Part shown: positions 12,269 to 18,960 of the stretch, one piece after another | How positions within the stretch are numbered: the first letter of the stretch is position 1 | How the letters are laid out: the number at the start of each line of letters is the position of its first letter | Virus record (IMG/VR): IMGVR_UViG_3300044966_000229 | Location: 1-29,738 of that record | From: a virus | DNA: 29,738 nucleotides | Reading direction: 5' to 3' (one strand) | Notes under the pieces: model-generated | Told to the model about the DNA's origin: nothing | Databases searched by the model: none | What the model saw: only the letters and a program-made list of their open reading frames with translations | Translations under genes and position numbers: made by a program

Positions 12269-13390
12269 TTACTGGATTTTAGACATAGCTTTGGTGAGCG
12301 TCTGTCCGATTTGCAAAACCGCTGGCCGAGGGTCATCCTCCGGCGCAAGGGTAGAGCCTGTGGAGACAGCGGCAACTAAGTCCGCTGGCAATTCTATTTT
12401 GGCTTTCTTCAAAGCCTTTTCCGCTTGGGCCGGTGACAGCGGCTTGGGGTCTGCCCATGCTTCTACACCCGCTTGGGTCATAAATGCTACAGCTTTATCT
12501 TCATCTGTCCACTGTCTTGTGGCGCGTTTGTTGACTAGCTTCCAGCCGGGGACTTTACGGCCTTCTTCCAGAAGCCCGTGCGCCATCTGCTGCACATCCT
12601 TGATGAACGCTTCGATCAGCGGCGCCTGTTCCAGATAGTGTGCAATCTGGTCAATCGGCAGCGCATCCAGCTTGGCTTTCAGCGCGCGGTCTACAGCGCC
12701 GGTCATCACAGGGCAGATGGGCTTGGCCGCGCACCACTTGCAATGGTCGCCTGATGCCAACGGCGCGTCTGGCCGCATGGCAATCTTGACGGCAGCGGCA
12801 AGTTCTTTCTCGAACGCGTCAACGCGCGCAAGGTCTGTCACCCACCGCTTGACGTAAGGCGGCTGCACGATAATCAGTTCGACTTCTTTTGCGTCTTTGA
12901 AAGCCCATGCCGTATCCGCCGTGCGTTTAGCAGCCGCAGCGTAGAAGAGTAGCTGCGCGTTTTCTTCGACTTCGACAGCCACGCCATCGCCAAACTTCCA
13001 ATCCAGAACAATCGCTCGATCACCAATGCGACCAAGAAGATCGGTAGAACCAAAAACGTCAGGCAGAAAATCACCAAAACCAACCCTGCTTTCAACCGCA
13101 TATTCCATCTCCCCCTTAGGGTCTACATCATCCAACGCGCGCAGCGCCGGTATCAGCTTGTCATCGACCAATGCTTCGGTCAGCACGGTCTTCTCATAGG
13201 TGGTGCCGACCATGCTGTACGGGTCAATGTCACGCTCTAATATGGTGGCTATAGTATCATGCAGGAGCGTGCCTTCGTCGGCGTAGCTGCTGCTGGGCTT
13301 CGGCGGTACGGTGTCCACCAGCGCCACGCTGCCGGGGCAGGCGATGACGCGCTTGGCGGTAGAGCCGCCGACTATCTTACTATGTTGCAT
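12269..13390 (-). CDS. Cas4-like PD-(D/E)XK nuclease (DUF2800-type)
   Basis: A 373-aa nuclease. The N-terminus has CPGS (18-21) and YADEGTLLHD (36-45, His44). The catalytic core is GSTD (Asp117), then LDWKFG (Asp130, Lys132), with Gln146 of the QLLFY motif. Cysteines 217, 220 and 226, together with Cys18, are arranged like the four-cysteine iron-sulfur cluster of Cas4 and AddB nucleases. The family likely degrades or processes DNA ends during phage recombination and replication. ATG 13390 is preceded by GAGTGAGG; the longer frame crosses the promoter. It is the first gene of the replication operon. Confidence 0.85.
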   Translation of the reverse strand: MQHSKIVGGSTAKRVIACPGSVALVDTVPPKPSSSYADEGTLLHDTIATILERDIDPYSMVGTTYEKTVLTEALVDDKLIPALRALDDVDPKGEMEYAVESRVGFGDFLPDVFGSTDLLGRIGDRAIVLDWKFGDGVAVEVEENAQLLFYAAAAKRTADTAWAFKDAKEVELIIVQPPYVKRWVTDLARVDAFEKELAAAVKIAMRPDAPLASGDHCKWCAAKPICPVMTGAVDRALKAKLDALPIDQIAHYLEQAPLIEAFIKDVQQMAHGLLEEGRKVPGWKLVNKRATRQWTDEDKAVAFMTQAGVEAWADPKPLSPAQAEKALKKAKIELPADLVAAVSTGSTLAPEDDPRPAVLQIGQTLTKAMSKIQ

Positions 13391-13420
13391 ACTGTACCTC
13401 ACTCTATTGTTTGAACCGCC

Positions 13421-13448
13421 ATCATACAGACAACAAAATTTGATGCAA
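13421..13448 (-). promoter_or_regulatory. Sigma70-like promoter for the replication operon
   Basis: Minus strand: -35 TTGCAT (13448-13443), a 16-bp spacer, -10 TATGAT (13426-13421). The start codon of the nuclease gene lies about 30 bp downstream with GAGTGAGG between. The -35 box lies within the left arm of the 40-bp dyad, so a protein bound there would block it. Confidence 0.6.
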
Positions 13449-13472
13449 CCCTTGAAATGCAAAAAATTTTGT
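13433..13472. promoter_or_regulatory. 40-bp dyad in the divergent control region (candidate operator)
   Basis: Arms ACAAAATTTGATGCA (13433-13447) and TGCAAAAAATTTTGT (13458-13472) are complementary at 13 of 15 positions around a ten-base centre. The element spans the space between the minus-strand replication operon and the plus-strand nuclease-helicase operon, and covers the minus -35 box. It is a good candidate for a regulator site that controls both directions. Confidence 0.6.
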
Positions 13473-13486
13473 AGTAGCCCTTCGAT

Positions 13487-13726
13487 ATGACCTACGAATA
13501 TATAAATGCGCTACGGAATATGGCCGACCGATTAGGCGCGCACATATCTATAGCTCGCGGTGAAGCTCACGCAGCGTTTGACCCCCTATGGAAGAGCGGC
13601 CAGATGTCTCGTTCGCAAGCATATAAATGGTTGGCGGCGCAAATGGATTTGCCGCCCGAAGACTGCCACATGGAAAAATTTACGGTTGAGCAATGCCGCA
13701 AAGTTGTTGAGATTTGCCATGACTGA
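13487..13726 (+). CDS. DUF3268-like protein lacking its zinc finger
   Basis: A 79-aa protein. AHAAFDPLWKSGQMSRSQAY followed by KWLAAQMDLPPEDCHMEKF matches the C-terminal part of a phage zinc-finger-containing family (DUF3268) as I recall it. The usual N-terminal cysteine-rich finger is absent, and the upstream DNA is the divergent promoter, so the gene is naturally short or was truncated at its 5' end. There is no clear ribosome-binding site before ATG 13487; ATG 13520 is an alternative. It overlaps the VRR-NUC gene by 8 nt. Confidence 0.65.
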   Translation: MTYEYINALRNMADRLGAHISIARGEAHAAFDPLWKSGQMSRSQAYKWLAAQMDLPPEDCHMEKFTVEQCRKVVEICHD

Positions 13727-13994
13727 GAAAGAAATAGAGCGATACTTCTGTAAACATGTGCGGGCGCGCGGCGGCTTCGCCTATAAGTTCCGCAGCGTTA
13801 CGCAGGCTGGCGTCGCCGACCGCATAGCCTGTATGCCCAACGGCGAGGCTTGGTTCATCGAACTGAAGAAGCGCGGCGGGCGTCTGTCTGCGTTGCAGCG
13901 TATCTTTGCAGATGAGATGAAGCACACCAAGCAGCACTACGCCTGCCTGTGGTCAGTGGAGGACGTGGACGCATGGATAAAACGCTTCAACTAA
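13719..13994 (+). CDS. VRR-NUC domain nuclease
   Basis: A 91-aa single-domain nuclease. Motifs are GVADRI (Asp34), WFIELKKRG (Glu48, Lys50) and Gln60 in the following helix, as in VRR-NUC enzymes of the PD-(D/E)XK superfamily. Eukaryotic relatives (FAN1) cut branched DNA, and stand-alone phage versions are thought to resolve junctions. It overlaps both neighbours (8 and 22 nt). Linkage to the SNF2 helicase is common in phages and suggests they work together on recombination intermediates. Confidence 0.88.
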   Translation: MTEKEIERYFCKHVRARGGFAYKFRSVTQAGVADRIACMPNGEAWFIELKKRGGRLSALQRIFADEMKHTKQHYACLWSVEDVDAWIKRFN

Positions 13995-15289
13995 GGCCGT
14001 ATCAGGAGCAGGCGGCGACGTTTCTGTATGAGCGCGACCGTGCCATGATCCTTGCGCCTGTCGGCGCGGGCAAGACCGCCATCACCTTGACGGCGATGGA
14101 CGAGATGCTGCGCGACGGCCATGTCAAACGCTGGCTGGTAGTAGCGCCGAAGCGCGTCTGCACGGACGTGTGGCCTGTCGAAGCACCGAAATGGTCTGGC
14201 GTCGCCCCTGCGCTGGCTGTCGGCACGCCAGCGCAAAGGGTGGATGCGTTGCGGAGCGACGCCAGTGTCGTCGTCATTAACTACGACAACCTAGATAAGC
14301 TAGAAGATTTATCGGGTTTTGACGGAATTGTGTTTGACGAACTGACGCGGCTGAAGAACCCCAGCGGCAAACGCTTCAAGGCGCTCGAAAAGCTACTGGC
14401 TAACGTCAAGGTGCGCTGGGGTCTGACGGGTTCGTTCACGTCGAACGGCCTTGAGGATGTCTTCGGCCAGTGCAAAATTATTGACCAAGGGCTGTTGGGC
14501 CGCGCCAAGGGTGCGTTCCTGCAACAGTATTTCATCTGCACCAACCGAGAGTTCGGCCAGTGGGTTCCAGCGGCAGGCGCTCTCGAACAGGTGATGACGC
14601 GGATCAAACCAGCGACGTTCGTGCTGGAGCCGGGCGAGTACAAGGACAAGCTGCCGCCGTGCCATGTCACTGAGGTGCGCGTCGCGCTGGATGACCGCAA
14701 GCCATACGAGAAAATGAAGCGTGAGTATGTGGTGCGCTTCGGCGACGATCAGATTGTCGCGCAGAACGCAGCGTCGGTGACGACCAAGCTGCAACAGATG
14801 GCGTCCGGCTTTGTCTACAACCGCGACGCTGGCACGCCGTCCATCTGGTTCAGCGGCCACAAGTTCGACCGGCTGGAAGAGTTGCTGGCGGAGAACCAGC
14901 GGGCCAATACCATCATCGCCTACACCTATCAGGAAGAGTTGGCGGAACTGAAGCGCCGCTTCCCGCACGCGCAGACGATGGACGATGACAACGTCGTCGA
15001 ACGCTGGAACGCAGGTAAGGTCGAACTGCTGCTGGCCCACCCTAAGTCGGCTGGGCATGGGCTGAACCTACAGCATGGCGGATGCCACATGGTGTTCCTG
15101 TCGCTGCCGTGGTCGCTGGAACTGTACGAACAGACAGTCGGGCGCCTGCACCGCAGCGGCCAGACGAAGGATGTCTGGGTCTACGTGATGCTGACCGAGA
15201 AAAGTATTGACGAACGTATATGGGCGGCGCTGCACGACAAGCGTGCGGTGTCCGACATAGCATTAGAGGAATTGAAAGATGCAAACTAA
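13973..15289 (+). CDS. SNF2-type DNA helicase/ATPase
   Basis: A 438-aa SF2 ATPase. Motif I is APVGAGKT (28-35), motif II is DELT (122-125), motif III-like is LTGS (151-154), and motif VI is QTVGRLHRSGQ (387-397). The helicase C-terminal part contains AHPKSAGHGLNLQ. It probably translocates on duplex DNA and remodels branched or protein-bound DNA during replication or recombination. ATG 13973 is chosen because GGAGG lies ten bases upstream; the GTG at 13949 lies before it. It overlaps the VRR-NUC gene by 22 nt and the next gene by 11 nt. Confidence 0.88.
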   Translation: MDKTLQLRPYQEQAATFLYERDRAMILAPVGAGKTAITLTAMDEMLRDGHVKRWLVVAPKRVCTDVWPVEAPKWSGVAPALAVGTPAQRVDALRSDASVVVINYDNLDKLEDLSGFDGIVFDELTRLKNPSGKRFKALEKLLANVKVRWGLTGSFTSNGLEDVFGQCKIIDQGLLGRAKGAFLQQYFICTNREFGQWVPAAGALEQVMTRIKPATFVLEPGEYKDKLPPCHVTEVRVALDDRKPYEKMKREYVVRFGDDQIVAQNAASVTTKLQQMASGFVYNRDAGTPSIWFSGHKFDRLEELLAENQRANTIIAYTYQEELAELKRRFPHAQTMDDDNVVERWNAGKVELLLAHPKSAGHGLNLQHGGCHMVFLSLPWSLELYEQTVGRLHRSGQTKDVWVYVMLTEKSIDERIWAALHDKRAVSDIALEELKDAN

Positions 15290-15482
15290 ATTTTTTAAAT
15301 ACACCTGCCATTCCGTGACCGACGAAGGCGCGCGGCTGGTCGGCTATTTCGGCATGGGTGTTGAAGACCGCCCGCCAGCAATCGTAATGAAAGGGGTGGA
15401 CATGAAAAAAGGCGACGAAGTAGAGTTGGCGTTTGTGCATCATCCTGCAACGACAAATCAAATTTTAGGGATTGAAAAATGA
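15279..15482 (+). CDS. Hypothetical protein
   Basis: A 67-aa protein with probable beta structure (KFFKYTCHSVTDEGARLVGY, then MKKGDEVELAFVHH). It is not recognised. GAGGAA precedes the ATG and it overlaps the helicase gene by 11 nt. It ends on an ATGA overlap with the next gene. Confidence 0.7.
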   Translation: MQTKFFKYTCHSVTDEGARLVGYFGMGVEDRPPAIVMKGVDMKKGDEVELAFVHHPATTNQILGIEK

Positions 15483-15670
15483 GTAAACTAAACTGGCGGT
15501 CGATGATTGCCGTGCTGTCCGACCTTACGGAAGACGAACTGAAGGCGGCGCTGGACGCTGAACTGAAAACGCACAAGCGCCCGGCCATCGCTCGGCGTCT
15601 GCACCAACGCTACTCCGCCATGCGGACGGCGCGGGAGCGCGTCGAGCTTTTGAAAGGCTTGAAGAAATGA
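15479..15670 (+). CDS. Small helical protein
   Basis: A 63-aa helical, basic protein (LTEDELKAALDAELKTHKRP, then AIARRLHQRYSAMR). It may bind DNA or a protein partner; no motif settles this. It is coupled through ATGA to both neighbours. Confidence 0.65.
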   Translation: MSKLNWRSMIAVLSDLTEDELKAALDAELKTHKRPAIARRLHQRYSAMRTARERVELLKGLKK

Positions 15671-15798
15671 CAGACCATGCAGCGGCAGCCGCTGAGGCGC
15701 TAGAAAAGGTGATTGCCATGCTAAAGGCAGGGCAATCACCTGAAGACTTAGGCCCGATGGTTATACTGATCGGGCGTATGATGGCTAGGCGAACCTAA
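15667..15798 (+). CDS. Small helical protein, last gene of the nuclease-helicase operon
   Basis: A 43-aa protein with an Ala-rich N-terminus (HAAAAAEALEKVIAMLKAGQ) and a weakly hydrophobic end (PMVILIGRMMARRT). It starts inside the previous stop, with AAAGG upstream. Its stop lies only three bases from the stop of the converging holin gene. Confidence 0.55.
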   Translation: MTDHAAAAAEALEKVIAMLKAGQSPEDLGPMVILIGRMMARRT

Positions 15799-15801
15799 CC
15801 C

Positions 15802-15960
15802 TTATGGTTGAGGGACACTTGCCCGCAGGAACGCAAGAGCGCCTGCGGTGAAGGCAGCGTTAGCAGCCGTCATTATGTCTGTGTCGCCGACCAGATAGCT
15901 GGCGGCGGCGCTGAGGACGCCGAGAGCGGCCAGAACGTATGTGCGGTAACCTTTAAGCAT
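15802..15960 (-). CDS. Holin-like small membrane protein
   Basis: A 52-aa protein with two predicted membrane segments (YVLAALGVLSAAASYLV and AANAAFTAGALAFL), a short loop and charged ends. It sits directly downstream of the endolysin gene, with GAAGGG upstream of its ATG. Size, topology and position fit a class II-type holin that releases the endolysin through the inner membrane. Holins have little sequence conservation, so the call is mainly structural. It is the last gene of the late operon. Confidence 0.7.
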   Translation of the reverse strand: MLKGYRTYVLAALGVLSAAASYLVGDTDIMTAANAAFTAGALAFLRASVPQP

Positions 15961-15961
15961 A

Positions 15962-16354
15962 TTACTTTCCCTTCGGATAAAACTTCCAAGGCAGTTCCCA
16001 GTGGGGGCCGTCCTTGAAAGTGCGCCAATCGCCGCCCCATTGGAGCGGGACTTTCTCGTCCGCGGCAGCGGACTTTACTATTTTAGCCAGCCGGTTATAC
16101 AGCGGCCAATCCCATGATACTTTGCCGCCGATCATCGGCGCCAAATCGACAGCGTGGCCGGTGATGTGACGCGAGTTCATCGTCTTCGACGCACCTTGTC
16201 TGACCAACTGCTTCTGGCGTTCGACGGTACGCAAACCTTCCAACACCGTGAAGTCAAGGTCGGACAGCGCGGCGGCTTTCTTGACAACGCGCACCAGATC
16301 AGGGTGGACGCCTTCAAGCCGTGACAGACTGCGCTGGCCTAGAACGATACTCAT
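15962..16354 (-). CDS. Endolysin, M15 family D-Ala peptidase type
   Basis: A 130-aa zinc peptidase. Motifs are LEGLR (38-42), SRHITGHAVDL (61-71, zinc ligands His63 and Asp70) and PHWEL (117-121, His118 ligand and Glu120). This is the fold of VanY/Ply500-like L-Ala-D-Glu or D-Ala-D-Ala peptidases used by many phages to cut peptidoglycan cross-links. It has no signal peptide, so it needs the holin. Its length is typical of single-domain enzymes of Gram-negative phages. It overlaps the upstream gene as ATGA. Confidence 0.92.
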   Translation of the reverse strand: MSIVLGQRSLSRLEGVHPDLVRVVKKAAALSDLDFTVLEGLRTVERQKQLVRQGASKTMNSRHITGHAVDLAPMIGGKVSWDWPLYNRLAKIVKSAAADEKVPLQWGGDWRTFKDGPHWELPWKFYPKGK

Positions 16355-16521
16355 ACGTTCATCTTCACTAAAATGCCGACTAGCAGCATGATGATTGTGC
16401 CAGCCACGGCGACACCTATATTTTCAAGACGCTTCAGCCGAGCGCAAATACCGTCATAACGCAATGCGCAAACTTCCTCATGTGTGTTGAGCCGGGCTTC
16501 GGTCTGGTCGATAGTTGTCAT
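16351..16521 (-). CDS. Small coiled-coil/membrane protein of the lysis cassette (XhlA-like)
   Basis: A 56-aa protein with a polar, helical N-terminus (TEARLNTHEEVCALRYDGIC then ARLKRLE) and a C-terminal membrane segment (VAVAGTIIMLLVGILV). This architecture matches XhlA-like lysis proteins. It could be an accessory or second holin, or an antiholin. It precedes and overlaps the endolysin gene. No spanin (Rz/Rz1) was found nearby. Confidence 0.6.
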   Translation of the reverse strand: MTTIDQTEARLNTHEEVCALRYDGICARLKRLENIGVAVAGTIIMLLVGILVKMNV

Positions 16522-16523
16522 TG

Positions 16524-18959
16524 TTAGCGTCTCATAGCGTTAAGGTTTTTAAACCGTTTATTTTCGGGTATGTCGCCATATATCGGCACGGCGTAGCCTT
16601 CGGAAAAATCTATGTTCACCAGCGGTTGGCCAGTTTCAGGATCGAAGTCAGGGAAGTTAAATTCTTCACCCAATGTCTTCGGCGTCATAGCAGCCACACC
16701 TGTTTGAACCACGGCTTGCTGTCTGGCGGCAGACGGCGCTTTCGATCCATACAGAAACTTACTGATATAATCTTCGGCGGGGCGCACCCGTAGCAACTCG
16801 CCCGCTTGGCGCGGCGACGCTAACGCAGGGACTAAGTTACGCATCGTGTTCTCCGACGCTTTTTGCGCCGCCCGAACACCAAACTCTTGAGCCGCTATGC
16901 CGCCGCCGTAAACGTGCGGCAGTCCCCCCGCTACACGGGCGCCCGCCGTGAATATGTTTGACACGGGCGGTTCCAACATACCGCCGACATTAGCCGTAGC
17001 GCCTTGCTTAAACAAAAGACGCTGCGATTGCGATAAGTCTTCAAGCCCTGTTTGCGCTACCGCACGTTGCGCTTCAATATCGCTGCCCAGATTTTTAGCT
17101 GTAGTGAGTACAGGCCCTTGCAATTCCGCGTTGATGTCGTACCGACCGGGGCCAAAGTTAGCTTCTACAAAGTCAGGGTCTTCACCCTTCATTACCTTGG
17201 CAAGCCGTGCCTCTGGAAGCGCCGCTAATTTACGCTGAAATGTTTGGCGCTCGATACCTTTCATACCCTCGGCAAAAGCGTTCAGGTATTCTTTCCATCC
17301 AGCACCACCTGCCGCTTCAATGGCGTCATCAATAGGTTTTTGCGCGGCGGCGACAAGTAGAGATGTGCCTTGACGCAATGCTTTAGGGTCTGTCGTACCT
17401 AAGACGCTGGATACAAAGTTACCCATTTCGCGGCGTGCTAAGTAAAGCCCCCGCGCGTCAATGACACCACCCATCTTAGCCGCGCGGCGTTCCAGATTGT
17501 TGGCAAACTCTGACAGTATCCTGAACCGATCAGGGCTAACGAACTCTGCTTTGTCAGCTTCCGCCCGCAGATTAGATACCACTTGTGAGATGTCTAGCTT
17601 CTCAAGACCTTGCGCGCGCAAGTTAGCCGCAACTTCTTCGTTGCTGCGGGCGTCTTCCAGATATTGACCCATACGAGCATCAAAGTTTGGATCATCCATA
17701 TACCTTGCGGCAGTATCAAGTTCATTCTGTAGCGCCGCGCGCGCCTGAGCAGCCCTTCGTTCAGCAGGCGCGATAACGGTGCGGCCAATATCCGACGTGT
17801 CTAGCGCGCCCTCACGCTGGATTGCTGTTTCGTCTTGCAATGCTTTTTTAGTGGCGCCTATGTTGCTTACGGCTTCCGTTTGGGTTTTGCCGCCACTGAT
17901 AAAATTACGCATACGGTTTTGCCTCGCGGCGCGCTGTTGCGCTACACGGAGAAGGGCACCGCTTTCGGTGCTTCCGCTTGCAATCTGGGTAGCCGCAGCC
18001 AATTCAGGCGTGAGCAATCCACGCGACGCCAGAAACTCAGCCGTGTTGGCTTTGATTTTCTTCGGTGAATTTCGCAGTGCCTTCTCAATTTGAGTTGCGT
18101 TGTTGCTTATAACTTCACGCAAAATTCGAGCGGCTTCCACTGGGCCAGCGCGTCCTGCGATAATGTCGTAGGTCTTGCCCGCTCCAAACTTGAGGATATG
18201 CCCAAGGACAGGCACGGTGGCACCGGCCAATGCGGCGTCCGTCAAATCTTGATCGGTAGCGGCAGCAGCTATAAGGCTTGAAACAGAACCGCCAGTAGCA
18301 CGAAGTGCAACACGCGCCTTGCGCGATTTAGCTATAATCTTGCCTTCTTTTACGGCGGCCTTTGTTGGTTTAGCCACCCGCGTGCCGCCAGATGTAATCG
18401 CGCGGCCAGTTTTTTCTACCACAGGGCCTAGCCGTGGTGCGACTTTGGTAAGCAGTCGGCCACCACCTTGAACAATTGCACCGCCGCCCATCGTGAGCGG
18501 AGTTGTCCCTACAATTTCTCCGGCAAGTTTGCCGCCCGCAAATGCGTTAGGGTTAGCCTGCTGCCGTTCAGCAGCGTAGGTCGCCAGCCGTTTTTCGGTA
18601 GTGGCCGTTTCTTTTTTAGACGTAAAAGGATTGGGTATATATGATAGCGGGTTAAGGTAATCTAGCTTTTCAGCTATCGGTTTTAGCCCGCTCCCAAACC
18701 CAGATACGGCAGACGCAATCTTACTGCCGGTGTCGAGCAGCGCGCTCTTCTCGTCCGCACGTTGTTGCGCCTGCTGCCTTTTGTAGCGTTCTTTAGATGT
18801 TTCAAGACCAAACCGGCGACGAATGTCAGCCTGCGTAGCAGGGTTTGCGCGGCGGTATTCCGGCAGCGTAGCAACACGGGCATTAAAAATAGCCCTTTTT
18901 GTTTCTGTGTTGGCGCGGATGTAGTTCGGGTCTTTTAAAATAGCTAGCGGGTTAGGCAT
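16524..18959 (-). CDS. Large ejection/internal virion protein
   Basis: An 811-aa protein in the position of P22 gp16. The start (PNPLAILKDPNYIRANTETK) is followed by basic helices, a long Ala/Gly-rich middle with weakly hydrophobic stretches (GGSVSSLIAAAA, LAGATVPVLGHILKF), then helical segments. There is no lysozyme or transglycosylase motif. Such proteins are packaged in the head and injected to help DNA cross the envelope. The assignment rests on position, size and composition, not on a clear domain. AGGGG lies upstream, inside the end of the preceding gene. Confidence 0.65.
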   Translation of the reverse strand: MPNPLAILKDPNYIRANTETKRAIFNARVATLPEYRRANPATQADIRRRFGLETSKERYKRQQAQQRADEKSALLDTGSKIASAVSGFGSGLKPIAEKLDYLNPLSYIPNPFTSKKETATTEKRLATYAAERQQANPNAFAGGKLAGEIVGTTPLTMGGGAIVQGGGRLLTKVAPRLGPVVEKTGRAITSGGTRVAKPTKAAVKEGKIIAKSRKARVALRATGGSVSSLIAAAATDQDLTDAALAGATVPVLGHILKFGAGKTYDIIAGRAGPVEAARILREVISNNATQIEKALRNSPKKIKANTAEFLASRGLLTPELAAATQIASGSTESGALLRVAQQRAARQNRMRNFISGGKTQTEAVSNIGATKKALQDETAIQREGALDTSDIGRTVIAPAERRAAQARAALQNELDTAARYMDDPNFDARMGQYLEDARSNEEVAANLRAQGLEKLDISQVVSNLRAEADKAEFVSPDRFRILSEFANNLERRAAKMGGVIDARGLYLARREMGNFVSSVLGTTDPKALRQGTSLLVAAAQKPIDDAIEAAGGAGWKEYLNAFAEGMKGIERQTFQRKLAALPEARLAKVMKGEDPDFVEANFGPGRYDINAELQGPVLTTAKNLGSDIEAQRAVAQTGLEDLSQSQRLLFKQGATANVGGMLEPPVSNIFTAGARVAGGLPHVYGGGIAAQEFGVRAAQKASENTMRNLVPALASPRQAGELLRVRPAEDYISKFLYGSKAPSAARQQAVVQTGVAAMTPKTLGEEFNFPDFDPETGQPLVNIDFSEGYAVPIYGDIPENKRFKNLNAMRR

Positions 18960-18960
18960 A

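Noticed and set aside
13391-13462. N-terminal extension of the Cas4-like nuclease
   Set aside because: The extra 24 codons cross the promoter and dyad; ATG 13390 has a ribosome-binding site and matches the family start.
14393-15058. 221-codon minus-strand frame opposite the SNF2 helicase
   Set aside because: It is a shadow of the helicase gene; the helicase motifs are on the plus strand.
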